Source: Methylocystis parvus OBBP (lineage in GTDB: Bacteria; Pseudomonadota; Alphaproteobacteria; Rhizobiales; Beijerinckiaceae). From it: a stretch of DNA of 64,000 nt. Position 1 is the first letter of the stretch. The number at the start of each line of letters is the position of its first letter. Below the pieces are notes generated by a model. The model had not been told where the DNA came from. It saw only the letters and a program-made list of their open reading frames with translations, and did no database searches. Positions 40,535 through 49,104 of this stretch are shown here, one piece after another. A program made the position numbers and the translations under genes. The stretch covers positions 1,922,001-1,986,000 of the forward strand of contig NZ_CP092968.1 of NCBI RefSeq assembly GCF_027571405.1. Direction: 5' to 3'.

Positions 40535-41896
40535 TCAGCGCGCGGCCTGAAAAACCCGATAGATCGTCCCGTTCGCGTCTTCGCTCACAAGCAGGGAGCC
40601 GTCGGGCGCGACGGCGACGCCGACGGGCCGTCCCCACACATGCGCGTCGTCGAGGACGAAACCGGTGAGGAAGTCCTGATATTCGCCGGTCGGGCGTCCA
40701 TCCTTGAATTTCAGGCGAACCACCTTGTATCCGGTCCGCTTGGCGCGGTTCCACGAGCCATGCAGCGCGACGAATGCGTCTCCCTTATATTCCGCGGGAA
40801 ACTGGTCGCCCTCATAGAAGGCGACGCCGAGCGGCGCGGAATGCGGTTGCAGCAACACGTCCGGAATCGTGACTCTCTCGCCGAGATCGGGGCGCTCGCC
40901 TGCATGGCGGGGGTCTTCGTTGCGGCCGATATAGTACCAAGGCCAGCCGTAAAAGGCCCCCGGCTTGACGCGCGTGGCGTAATCCGGCGGCAGATCGTCG
41001 CCCAGCATGTCGCGCTCATTCACGACGCACCAAACTTCGTCCGTCTTCGGACGCAGCGTCAGGCCCGAGCAGTTGCGGAGGCCGTTTGCGTAGACGCGTC
41101 GGTTGGAGCCGTCCGGATCAAAGGCCAGAAGAGCGGCGCGCTCAAATTCAGGCCCCGAACCGGCGCCGACGCCGTTCTTCGCTTCGAGCGCCGCGACTTC
41201 GGCTGAAGACGGGCGCGAATGGCCGTCTGCGACATTGGATTTCGAGCCTACCGCGACATAGAGCGTCTTGCCGTCCGCCGAAAATGCGATGTCTCGCGTC
41301 CAGTGACCGGTCTCGCTTTTGGGCAGAGAACCGACGACAATTTCCGCGGCGGCGGAAGCCTTGAGATCGCCTTTTCGGTAAGGAAAACGCAGGACATTCG
41401 AAACCGTGCCCACATAGACGTATTGAGGGTCGGGACCGGGCGGGTGGAAAGCGATTCCATAGGGCCGGTCGAGCCCGCCGGCGAAGATCTCGCTCTGCGC
41501 CGGCTTGAGCGTTCCATTTTGAAGATGGAAGGCGCGTATGCGTCCCGAATTGCTTTCGGCGACGAAAAGATCGCCATTGGGCGCGAAGCGCAGCACGCGC
41601 GGTCCAGAGAGACCCGCCGCGAATGTTTCGACGCTGAAGCCGTCCAACGCCTTTGGCGCGGCGCCATCCGGCCGCGGCGCGATCTGGGAGCGCTCCGCTC
41701 TCGGCTCGCTGGCGAGCGGCGCAGGCAGATCGCCCGGCGCAATCTTCCGCCAGGCGCCGGGCGCGTCGGCCTTCCAATCGCTGTAAGCCGCGAGGCCGAC
41801 TCTTAGGCTGTCGTTTTCCGACGTCGAAGCAGCCGACGCCAGGAGCGCGACGGCTCCCGCGCCGAGCAGCATTGTTGCGACAGGCGCGCGCATCAT
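40535..41896 (-). CDS. Exported glucose/sorbosone dehydrogenase-like protein
   Basis: A 453-aa protein with an N-terminal signal or anchor (to about residue 25). The six-bladed propeller of the PQQ-dependent glucose/sorbosone dehydrogenase family is seen in LSGPRVLRFAPNGDLFVAES, YGIAFHPPGPDPQYVYVGTV, ANGLRNCSGLTLRPKTDEVW, GAFYGWPWYYIGRNED and DDAHVWGRPVGVAVAPDGSL. Many relatives are catalytically uncharacterised and may not use PQQ. It ends the minus-strand run that begins with serine acetyltransferase and cysteine synthase (15 bases after cysK). Confidence 0.85.
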   Translation of the reverse strand: MMRAPVATMLLGAGAVALLASAASTSENDSLRVGLAAYSDWKADAPGAWRKIAPGDLPAPLASEPRAERSQIAPRPDGAAPKALDGFSVETFAAGLSGPRVLRFAPNGDLFVAESNSGRIRAFHLQNGTLKPAQSEIFAGGLDRPYGIAFHPPGPDPQYVYVGTVSNVLRFPYRKGDLKASAAAEIVVGSLPKSETGHWTRDIAFSADGKTLYVAVGSKSNVADGHSRPSSAEVAALEAKNGVGAGSGPEFERAALLAFDPDGSNRRVYANGLRNCSGLTLRPKTDEVWCVVNERDMLGDDLPPDYATRVKPGAFYGWPWYYIGRNEDPRHAGERPDLGERVTIPDVLLQPHSAPLGVAFYEGDQFPAEYKGDAFVALHGSWNRAKRTGYKVVRLKFKDGRPTGEYQDFLTGFVLDDAHVWGRPVGVAVAPDGSLLVSEDANGTIYRVFQAAR

Positions 41897-41911
41897 CCTC
41901 TCGCCCTTCGA

Positions 41912-42895
41912 TCAGAGTCCGTCGAACAGCGCCGTCGAGAGATAACGCTCGGCGAAGGAGGGAATGATCGCGAGGACGGTTTTCCCCGCCGCCTCCGGCC
42001 GCGCCCCGATTTCCAACGCCGCGGCGATCGCAGCCCCGGAAGAGATGCCGACAGGAACGCCCTCCGTGCGCGCGACGAGGCGCGCGGTGTCGAGCGCGGT
42101 CTGATTCCCGATCGTGACGATCTGATCGATGACGCCTCGATCAAGAATGGACGGCACGAAGCCGGCTCCGATGCCCTGAATCTTGTGCGGTCCCGGCGGA
42201 CGGCCGGAGAGCACCGCGGAATCTTCGGGTTCGACGGCGACGACTCGCAGGTTCGGGCGGCGTTGCTTCAGGACCTGGCCGACGCCCGTAATGGTGCCGC
42301 CCGTGCCCACGCCCGAGATGAAAAAGTCGATCTCGCCATTCGTGTCGTTCCAGATTTCCTCCGCCGTCGTCACGCGATGAATTTCCGGATTCGCCGGATT
42401 CTCGAATTGCTGCGGGATGATGGCGTCCGGATTTTGGGCGACGAGTTCGTCGGCCTTGGCGAGCGCGCCCTTCATGCCTTGCGAGGCGGGCGTGAGAACG
42501 AGCTCCGCGCCGAGCAGCGCCAGCATTTTCCGCCGCTCGATCGACATCGACTCGGGCATTACGAGAATGAGACGATAACCGCGCGCGGCGGCGACGAAGG
42601 CGAGCGCGATGCCGGTATTTCCGGAGGTCGGCTCGATCAGCACGGTGCGGCCCGGCGCGATGCGGCCGTCGCGTTCGAGCTTTTCGATCATGGCGACGCC
42701 GATGCGGTCCTTGACGCTCGAAATCGGATTGAAGAATTCCAGCTTCGCGAGGAGGTTGGCCTTGATCCCCCTCGCCTGCGCGAGGCGATCCAGTCGCACG
42801 ATCGGAGTGTCGCCGATCGTTTGAGTGATGGACTCGTAGATTCGTCCGCGCCCCGGCCTCGCCGCAGGCGTGAAATTCACGCTGTGAACCGTCAT
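41912..42895 (-). CDS. cysK: Cysteine synthase A (O-acetylserine sulfhydrylase)
   Basis: A 327-aa PLP enzyme that joins sulfide to O-acetylserine to make cysteine. The PLP Lys is Lys62 in [11 protein letters not shown]. The substrate loop PTSGNTG and phosphate-binding [10 protein letters not shown] are present, and SSGAA binds the ring nitrogen. A typical C-terminus is present. It lies 54 bases after the serine acetyltransferase gene, which supplies its substrate. In the cyanobacterial srp cluster the equivalent is SrpG, next to the encapsulin SrpI. Confidence 0.95.
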   Translation of the reverse strand: MTVHSVNFTPAARPGRGRIYESITQTIGDTPIVRLDRLAQARGIKANLLAKLEFFNPISSVKDRIGVAMIEKLERDGRIAPGRTVLIEPTSGNTGIALAFVAAARGYRLILVMPESMSIERRKMLALLGAELVLTPASQGMKGALAKADELVAQNPDAIIPQQFENPANPEIHRVTTAEEIWNDTNGEIDFFISGVGTGGTITGVGQVLKQRRPNLRVVAVEPEDSAVLSGRPPGPHKIQGIGAGFVPSILDRGVIDQIVTIGNQTALDTARLVARTEGVPVGISSGAAIAAALEIGARPEAAGKTVLAIIPSFAERYLSTALFDGL

Positions 42896-42949
42896 CTCAC
42901 CGCTCCTTCCTTCGTTTCGCGCTCGGGTCCGCCGCTCTCTCGGTCGAGT

Positions 42950-43894
42950 CTAGATGCCGGCGCCATTGTCGAAGACCTCAACCCGCGCTTTGGCCTGTGT
43001 GATGTTGCTGCCCGCCGGCACGCTGTGGGTGAGCCACACATTGCCGCCAATGGACGAGCCGCGGCCGATGGTGATGCGGCCTAGCACGGTGGCCCCGGCA
43101 TAGATCACGACGTCGTCCTCGATGATCGGATGGCGCGCCTTGCCCTTCTCCAGCGCGCCGCTGTCGTCGACGTCGAAACGTTTGGCCCCGAGCGTCACCG
43201 CCTGATAGAGGCGCACGCGCTTCCCGATGACCGTCGTTTCGCCAATGACGACTCCGGTGCCGTGATCGATGAAAAAAGCTTCGTCGATCGTGGCGCCGGG
43301 GTGAATGTCGATGCCCGTTTCGGCATGGGCGATCTCGGCGATGATGCGCGCAATCATGGTCGCGCCGAGAAGATAGAGGCGATGCGCCAGACGATGCCGT
43401 ATGATCGCGGCGACGCCGGGATAGCAGAAGACGACTTCGTCGAGACTCTTGGCCGCGGGATCGCCTGCATAAGCCGCCCGGATGTCCGTATCGAGCAGAG
43501 CGCGGACTTGCGGAACGGCCTGCGCGAAAGCGTTGACGATCTCGTCGGCCTGGCGAGCGACGCCGCCCCTCTCGCCGTCGCGCGAGAAAAGCTCGAGCTC
43601 GCGGCCAATCTGTTCGCGCAGCGTGCGCAAGCCTCGATCGAGCGTGCGCGCGATGAAGATGTCCGTGGCCTGCTGCGTCAGTCCATAGGGCCCGAAATGA
43701 CGCGGATAGAGCACGCAGACCAGCGCCTCCACGAGATCGACGATGGCGGCCCGCGAGGGAAGGTCCGGAATGACCCCGTCGCCATAGCGGCTCGTTTGCG
43801 ACGCCTTGCGCAAAGCGGCGAGCTGCGAAACGATGCCCGCGATGTCGACCGCCGCGGGGCTCGGCCCGACCACGTCAATTTGGTCCATGATCAT
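42950..43894 (-). CDS. epsC: Serine O-acetyltransferase (EpsC/SrpH type)
   Basis: A 314-aa enzyme making O-acetylserine from serine and acetyl-CoA. An extended helical N-terminal domain (about 1-190: LVEALVCVLYPRHFGPYGLT) is longer than in CysE. The left-handed beta-helix follows: IDIHPGATIDEAFFIDHGTG, VVIGETTVIGKRVRLYQAVT, VIYAGATVLGRITIGRGSSI. First gene of a leftward operon with cysK, divergent from the encapsulin shell. A 19-bp dyad (43945-43963) lies in its promoter region. Confidence 0.95.
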   Translation of the reverse strand: MIMDQIDVVGPSPAAVDIAGIVSQLAALRKASQTSRYGDGVIPDLPSRAAIVDLVEALVCVLYPRHFGPYGLTQQATDIFIARTLDRGLRTLREQIGRELELFSRDGERGGVARQADEIVNAFAQAVPQVRALLDTDIRAAYAGDPAAKSLDEVVFCYPGVAAIIRHRLAHRLYLLGATMIARIIAEIAHAETGIDIHPGATIDEAFFIDHGTGVVIGETTVIGKRVRLYQAVTLGAKRFDVDDSGALEKGKARHPIIEDDVVIYAGATVLGRITIGRGSSIGGNVWLTHSVPAGSNITQAKARVEVFDNGAGI

Positions 43895-44238
43895 GTCACG
43901 CCTGCAAAAAGAGAAGCGCCGCGGCGCTTACTTATTTCGATAAAGCTTATAGACTAAATAAGCAATAGGGAAGCCTCAAAATCTGGCTTTGCCCCTCGCC
44001 GTCGCCGACCAGCAGGAAGGTCGACAATCTTACTAGACTTTGCAGACGTATCGTATTCTACTGAACTATTGATGTATTAATGTGAAAAAACACTGTATAG
44101 CTCACTTGAACGTGAAGCGTATCTGTGTAAAGACCCACTTTGTCGAAAGCAACTCGTTGGCGGCGTCGCGTATTCGAACGCGGTCCCGTCGTCCGCTCGC
44201 GGCGGGCGCTGTTCCGTCGACTTTCCTAGGAAGATTGC
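43895..44238. promoter_or_regulatory. Divergent promoter region between serine acetyltransferase and encapsulin
   Basis: 344 bases without a gene. It contains the dyad GCTTAT-AGACTAA-ATAAGC (43945-43963) close to the serine acetyltransferase side and TAGACTTTGC (44034) on the encapsulin side. AT-rich TCGTATTCTACTGAACTATT and TGATGTATTAATGTGAAAAA (44051-44090) follow. TAGACT recurs in the Rrf2 promoter (47508, reverse) and the DUF1549 promoter (23156). A common sulfur-responsive regulator is plausible. Confidence 0.5.
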
Positions 44239-45186
44239 ATGACCACAGAACCAGAAGTCCGGCGAACATTGAGCGAAGCGGCGGCCCGTCAGCTCGCAAA
44301 CGCCACGAAGACGCGTCCGCAATGGTCGGGCATCACGCCGCGCTGGCTCGTCTCCTTCCTGCCCTGGGTGCCGGTCGAAGCCGGCATCTATCGCCTGAAC
44401 CGCGTGAAAGAAGCGACGGCGCTGAGCGACGCCGACGTGCAGTGCAGCCCGGCGCGCGACCGCGACGCCGATCTGCCGGAGACCTTCGTCGATTACGAAG
44501 ACGCGCCGCGCGAATATTCGATGAATGCGGTGACGACGATCCTCGACGTCCAGACGCGCGTTTCGGATCTCTACAATCACCCCTACGACCAGATCCAGGA
44601 GCAGGTCCGCCTCCTCACCGAGAAGGTGAAGGAGAAGCAGGAGGCCGAGCTCATCAACAATGCGGAATATGGCTTCCTCGCCAATGCGCATCCGTCGATG
44701 AAGATCAAGACCCGCAAGGGTTCGCCGACGCCCGACGATCTCGACGAGCTGATCTCCAAGGTCTGGAAGGAGCCCGCTTTCTTCCTCGCGCATCCGCGCG
44801 CCATTGCGGCCTTCGGTCGCGAATGCACGCGCCGCGGCGTGCCGCCGCCAACCGTCACGCTTTTCGGCTCGCCTTTCATCACCTGGCGCGGACTGCCGCT
44901 CGTGCCGAGCGACAAGCTCTATATCGACGAGAACGGGAAGACGAACATCCTCCTGCTGCGCACGGGCGAGAAGAAGCAGGGCGTCATCGGCCTCTTCCAG
45001 CCAGGCGTTCCCGGCGAGGTCGCGCCGAGCCTGTCGGTGCGCTTCATGGGCATCAACCGCAAGGCCATCGCGTCCTATCTCATCTCGCTCTATTGCTCGG
45101 CCGCCGTGCTCACGCATGACGCGCTCGGCGTGCTTGAGGACGTCGATGTGAGCAAATTCCACGAATACGACGACAAGCGCGTCTGA
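44239..45186 (+). CDS. srpI: Family 2A encapsulin shell protein (SrpI-like)
   Basis: A 315-aa HK97-fold protein that assembles into a protein nanocompartment. It matches family 2A encapsulins end to end: N-terminal LSEAAARQLANATKTRPQWS, then GITPRWLVSFLPWVPVEAGI, YRLNRVKE, FVDYEDAPREYSMNAVTTIL, RVSDLYNHPYDQIQEQVRLL, ERECTR-type P-domain AAFGRECTRRGVPPPTVTLF and GVIGLFQPGVPGEVAPSLSV. No cyclic-nucleotide domain (family 2B) is present. The cargo cysteine desulfurase follows directly, with serine acetyltransferase and cysteine synthase divergent, as in known sulfur-linked clusters. Confidence 0.95.
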   Translation: MTTEPEVRRTLSEAAARQLANATKTRPQWSGITPRWLVSFLPWVPVEAGIYRLNRVKEATALSDADVQCSPARDRDADLPETFVDYEDAPREYSMNAVTTILDVQTRVSDLYNHPYDQIQEQVRLLTEKVKEKQEAELINNAEYGFLANAHPSMKIKTRKGSPTPDDLDELISKVWKEPAFFLAHPRAIAAFGRECTRRGVPPPTVTLFGSPFITWRGLPLVPSDKLYIDENGKTNILLLRTGEKKQGVIGLFQPGVPGEVAPSLSVRFMGINRKAIASYLISLYCSAAVLTHDALGVLEDVDVSKFHEYDDKRV

Positions 45187-45200
45187 TCCGGTAAGAAAAA

Positions 45201-45225
45201 CGCCGGCGGCGGAGAGCCGCCGGCG
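45201..45225 (+). other. Strong hairpin between shell and cargo genes
   Basis: CGCCGGCGGC and GCCGCCGGCG form a perfect 10-bp stem with loop GGAGA. On the plus strand it is preceded by AAAAA and not followed by T, so it is not a classical terminator for the shell transcript; on the minus strand it would be one. It may stabilise the shell mRNA or reduce cargo expression relative to shell. Confidence 0.6.
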
Positions 45226-45257
45226 ATAACGCGAATGATTCCGAGGAAGCCGCTTTC

Positions 45258-47495
45258 ATGTCGTCTGCAAAGCCCGCCATTCCCGCTTCCGCCGATCTCC
45301 CGCTCGATCACGTCCCCGCGCAGGACGCCGGCCGCCATGCGCCGCCGAGCATCGATCCCGACGCGATCGCCCGCCTCGCAAACGCATTTTTCCAGCAGCC
45401 GCCCGTGCAGCCGACGTCCTCCGCGTCGCCTTTCGGTCCGCCAGTGCTGACGCCGAGCCTTCCCGACGCGCCCGCGCCCTCCGTCGTCAACACGGTCGCC
45501 CCGTACGCGCCTGCGCGCAGTCCATATGGACCGCCGGACGTTCCGCAGACCACCATTCCGTCGGTCATTCCGACCCCGAACATTCCCGCGCCCGCCGCGC
45601 CGACGGGCCTGCAATCCCCGACGCGCCCCCTCGGCCTGGATCATATTCCGCAGCCGGGCGCGTCGCCCGGAAGCGCCGGTCCCGCGGGCGCCTCGTCGGA
45701 TGTCGACTACAGCCTGATCCCTCGCCTGCTTTCCACCGATATGGCGCTTGTGCCGCCTCATCACGTTTCGGATTTCGACGACGCGAGCGCGCCGGGGATT
45801 CAGGCGCCGTCCGACAATCTCTACTTCCTGCAAGATCGAACCCTCCCGGCGACATTGCCGACGGCTCCGACGACGCTCCCCTATTCTTCGCCCCATATGC
45901 CGGCCGTCGCGCCGCAACCAGAACTGGGGCGCGCCGACACGCCCGTCGCGGCGCCCACGGCGCCCGCTTTGGCGGAGGCCGCAGCGCCCTCCCCGATCGA
46001 AGGCTTCGTCATCCCCAGTCCCTCGGACGCCGACCCGCACCGCCTATCGGATGCGGCGTCTCTCGCGACCCCGCCTGTCGGCGGCGAGCAATTTTCCAGC
46101 GGTTTCGACAGCGTTCCGACGCCAGGCCAGGCCGGGCCCGCGGCAAGCGACGCGCTCTATTTCGTCAGCCATGGGGGCGGCCATCCAGGCGCCGCCGCGC
46201 CGCAAGCTCCGGAGCCCGCATCGCCCGGCTATGCGCCGGAGCTGGCCGCGCAATCTGCCGAGACGCGGCAGGTTTTCGATCCCTATCGCGTCAAGCGCGA
46301 CTTCCCGATCCTGCAGCAGCATGTCCATGGCAAGCCGCTCATCTGGCTCGACAACGCCGCGACGACGCAGAAGCCGCAATCGGTGATCGACCGGCTTGCT
46401 CATTTCTACGAATATGAGAACTCCAACATTCACCGCGCCGCGCACGCGCTCGCCGCGCGTTCGACCGACGCATATGAGGCGGCGCGCGAAAAAGTCCGCC
46501 GTTTCCTGAAGGCGCCGAGCGTCAAGGACGTCATCTTCGTTCGCGGCGCGACGGAAGGGATCAATCTCGTCGCGCAAGCCTGGGGACGCCGCAACGTTCA
46601 GGCCGGCGACGAGATCGTCGTCTCGCATCTCGAGCACCACGCCAATATCGTGCCCTGGCAGATGCTCTGCGCCGAGAAAGGGGCGCGTCTGCGCGTCGCG
46701 CCGGTGGACGATCGCGGGCAGCTCATTCTCGAAGAATATGAGAAGCTCCTGAACCCCAGGACGCGCATCGTCGCGATGACCCAGGTTTCCAACGCGCTCG
46801 GCACGGTGACGCCGGTGCGTGAGATCACGGCGATGGCCCATCGCCACGGCGCCTGCGTCCTGATCGACGGCGCGCAATCCGTTTCGCACATGCCGGTCGA
46901 CGTGCAGTCGATCGACTGCGACTTCTTCATTTTTTCGGGGCACAAGGTCTTCGGCCCCACCGGCATCGGCGTCGTCTACGGCAAGAACTCGGTGCTTGAG
47001 CACATGGCCCCCTGGCAAGGCGGCGGCAATATGATCGCCGACGTCACATTCGAGAAGACCATCTATCAGGGACCGCCCGAGCGCTTCGAAGCCGGCACCG
47101 GCAATATCGCCGACGCCGTGGGCCTCGGCGCCGCGATCGACTATGTCGAAAGCATCGGCATGGAGGTCATCGCCCGCTACGAGCACGACCTTCTCGTCTA
47201 CGCCACCGAGAAGATGAAGATGGTTCCCGGCCTGACCTTTGTCGGCACGGCGGCGGAGAAGGCCTCTGTGCTGTCCTTCCTGCTCGACGGCCACAGCCCG
47301 ATGGATGTGGGCAAGGCGCTCGACCGCGAGGGGATCGCTGTCCGCGCCGGCCATCATTGCGCGCAGCCAATCCTGCGTCGCTTCGGCCTCGAGGCGACGG
47401 TGCGCCCCTCGCTCGCCTTTTACAACACATGCGCCGACGTCGACGCTCTCGTCGCCGCGCTGTTGAAACTTCAAGCCGGCCGCGCGGGACTATAA
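45258..47495 (+). CDS. Encapsulin cargo cysteine desulfurase with long disordered N-terminus
   Basis: A 745-aa protein. Residues 1 to about 338 are Pro/Ala/Ser-rich and probably disordered, with short motifs: DPDAIARLANAFFQQ (about 33-47), DYSLIPRLLS (150-159), SDNLYFLQ (185-192), SDALYFVS (297-304). From Phe340 it is a SufS-type cysteine desulfurase: PLP Lys563 in FFIFSGHKVFGPTGIGVVYG and catalytic Cys701 in RAGHHCAQPILRRFG. It removes sulfur from cysteine as a persulfide. In family 2A systems the disordered region directs loading into the shell, which the upstream gene encodes. SufS proteins are usually about 410 aa. Confidence 0.95.
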   Translation: MSSAKPAIPASADLPLDHVPAQDAGRHAPPSIDPDAIARLANAFFQQPPVQPTSSASPFGPPVLTPSLPDAPAPSVVNTVAPYAPARSPYGPPDVPQTTIPSVIPTPNIPAPAAPTGLQSPTRPLGLDHIPQPGASPGSAGPAGASSDVDYSLIPRLLSTDMALVPPHHVSDFDDASAPGIQAPSDNLYFLQDRTLPATLPTAPTTLPYSSPHMPAVAPQPELGRADTPVAAPTAPALAEAAAPSPIEGFVIPSPSDADPHRLSDAASLATPPVGGEQFSSGFDSVPTPGQAGPAASDALYFVSHGGGHPGAAAPQAPEPASPGYAPELAAQSAETRQVFDPYRVKRDFPILQQHVHGKPLIWLDNAATTQKPQSVIDRLAHFYEYENSNIHRAAHALAARSTDAYEAAREKVRRFLKAPSVKDVIFVRGATEGINLVAQAWGRRNVQAGDEIVVSHLEHHANIVPWQMLCAEKGARLRVAPVDDRGQLILEEYEKLLNPRTRIVAMTQVSNALGTVTPVREITAMAHRHGACVLIDGAQSVSHMPVDVQSIDCDFFIFSGHKVFGPTGIGVVYGKNSVLEHMAPWQGGGNMIADVTFEKTIYQGPPERFEAGTGNIADAVGLGAAIDYVESIGMEVIARYEHDLLVYATEKMKMVPGLTFVGTAAEKASVLSFLLDGHSPMDVGKALDREGIAVRAGHHCAQPILRRFGLEATVRPSLAFYNTCADVDALVAALLKLQAGRAGL

Positions 47496-47584
47496 TAATG
47501 TCTCTATAGTCTATAGATCGAATTGACTATTTAGGCGCGCCGCGTTAACATCTTGGACCTTCGCTTTTCAAGGAAGCCGTCCAA
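47496..47584 (+). promoter_or_regulatory. Promoter/operator of the second Rrf2 gene
   Basis: CTATAG-T-CTATAG (47504-47516) is a 13-bp interrupted palindrome. GACTATTTAGG follows at 47525. It lies between the cargo stop and the Rrf2 GTG start. The element AGTCTA (reverse TAGACT) is shared with the serine acetyltransferase and encapsulin promoters. It is a good candidate operator for the Rrf2 protein. Confidence 0.55.
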
Positions 47585-48037
47585 GTGCTGACAAAAAAGG
47601 GGAAATATGGGCTGAAGGCCATGGTGCATCTGGCGGAAGCGCCGCCAGGCCGCCCAGTCCCCGTTATGGAGATTTCGGAGAAGCAGTGCATCCCGAAAAA
47701 ATTTCTCGACGCCATCCTCTGCGAACTGCGCAACTCGGGATTTGTGCACTCCAAAATGGGCAAGGGCGGGGGCTATAGCCTTGCGCGCCCCGCGACCGAC
47801 ATCACGGTCGGCGAATTGGTCCGGGCGATAGACGGTCCGCTTGCCCCCGTGCATTGCGCCAGCAAGACGCGCTATCGCCGCTGCGACGACTGCTTCGACG
47901 AAAACACCTGCGCGGTCCGCCGCATCATGCAGCAGGCGCAGCAAGCCCTGTCGGACGTTCTCGACAACTGTTCTCTCGGAGAAATGCGTGATCGCGTGCG
48001 GCGCGAGACGGCCGAAGCGCTCTTCTTCGACATTTAG
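47585..48037 (+). CDS. Rrf2-family transcriptional regulator (four-Cys type)
   Basis: A 150-aa regulator from a GTG start with an AAGGA ribosome site. Winged helix (KYGLKAMVHLAEAPPGRPVP, IPKKFLDAILCELRNSGFVH, SKMGKGGGYSLARPATDITV) and sensor loop CASKTRYRRCDDCFDENTC have the same C-x8-C-x2-C-x5-C spacing as the paralogue at 37154. The Rrf2 family includes the cysteine-metabolism regulator CymR and Fe-S sensor IscR. Placement between encapsulin cargo and a sulfate-binding protein suggests it senses sulfur status. Confidence 0.9.
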   Translation: MLTKKGKYGLKAMVHLAEAPPGRPVPVMEISEKQCIPKKFLDAILCELRNSGFVHSKMGKGGGYSLARPATDITVGELVRAIDGPLAPVHCASKTRYRRCDDCFDENTCAVRRIMQQAQQALSDVLDNCSLGEMRDRVRRETAEALFFDI

Positions 48038-48072
48038 CCAAAGACAAACCGATCCTGGAAAGGCATTGGAAG

Positions 48073-49104
48073 ATGCTCGACGTCCGCACGCCGTTCGCAC
48101 TGAACCGACTTTCTCGCCATATCATCGGAATCGCCGCGCTCGCGCTCGCGGTCTCGCCGGCGGTCGCGGCGCAATCGCTGCTCAATGTTTCCTACGATCC
48201 GACCCGCGAGCTTTATAAGGCCGTCAACAAATCATTCGCCGGCGACTGGAAGAAAAAGTCAGGCGAAGATATCGATTTGCAGACGTCGCATGGCGGCTCC
48301 GGCGCGCAAGCGCGATCGGTGATCGACGGCCTGTCGGCCGACGTGGTCACTCTGGCGCTCGCCAACGACATCGACGCGATCGCGGCCAAGACCGGAAAAA
48401 TTCCGGCCGGCTGGCAAAAACGCCTGCCGAACAATTCCGCCCCCTACACGTCGACGATCGTTCTTCTCGTGCGCAAGGGCAATCCCATGGCGATCCGGGA
48501 CTGGGGCGATCTCGCGAAACCCGACGTCCAGGTCGTGACGCCGAATCCCAGAACCGGCGGCGGCGCACGCTGGAATTTTCTCGCCGCCTGGGCCTATGGC
48601 CTGAAAGCCTTCAAGGGCGACGAAGCGCAGACGCAGGATTTCGTGAAGAAGATCTATGCGAATGCGCCAGTGCTGGACGCAGGCGCGCGCGGCTCGACCG
48701 TGACCTTCGCTCAGCGCGGCATTGGCGACGTCCTGATTACATGGGAAAATGAAGCCTTCCTCGCCCTACAGGAGTTCGGCGCCGACAAATTCGAAATCGT
48801 CACGCCGTCGATTTCGATTCTGGCGGAGCCGGCGGTGGCGCTTGTCGACGGCAATGTCGACGCCAAGGGCACGCGGGCGGTCGCCGAGGCGTTTCTCGCT
48901 TATCTTTTCAAACCGGAGACGCAAGCGCTCGTCGCCAAATACGGCTATCGACCCGCTTTTCCGGAATATGCCGCAAAAGACGATTTGAAGCGCTTTCCAA
49001 AGATCGATCTTGTTTCGATCGACAAAACTTTCGGCGGCTGGCCCGCGGCGCAAAGGAAATTCTTCTCCGACGGTGGGATATTCGACGAGATTCAGAAGCG
49101 GTAG
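48073..49104 (+). CDS. Periplasmic sulfate-binding protein
   Basis: A 343-aa ABC-transporter solute-binding protein with a signal peptide ending AVAA. It has the family start LLNVSYDPTRELYKAVNKSF, then LQTSHGGSGAQARSVIDGLS (sulfate-binding), VTLALANDIDAIAAKTGKIP, NPRTGGGARWNFLAAWAYGL and FGGWPAAQRKFFSDGGIFDE, as in Sbp/CysP. No permease or ATPase genes lie beside it in the window, so partners must be elsewhere. It probably forms an operon with the Rrf2 gene 36 bases upstream. Confidence 0.95.
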   Translation: MLDVRTPFALNRLSRHIIGIAALALAVSPAVAAQSLLNVSYDPTRELYKAVNKSFAGDWKKKSGEDIDLQTSHGGSGAQARSVIDGLSADVVTLALANDIDAIAAKTGKIPAGWQKRLPNNSAPYTSTIVLLVRKGNPMAIRDWGDLAKPDVQVVTPNPRTGGGARWNFLAAWAYGLKAFKGDEAQTQDFVKKIYANAPVLDAGARGSTVTFAQRGIGDVLITWENEAFLALQEFGADKFEIVTPSISILAEPAVALVDGNVDAKGTRAVAEAFLAYLFKPETQALVAKYGYRPAFPEYAAKDDLKRFPKIDLVSIDKTFGGWPAAQRKFFSDGGIFDEIQKR

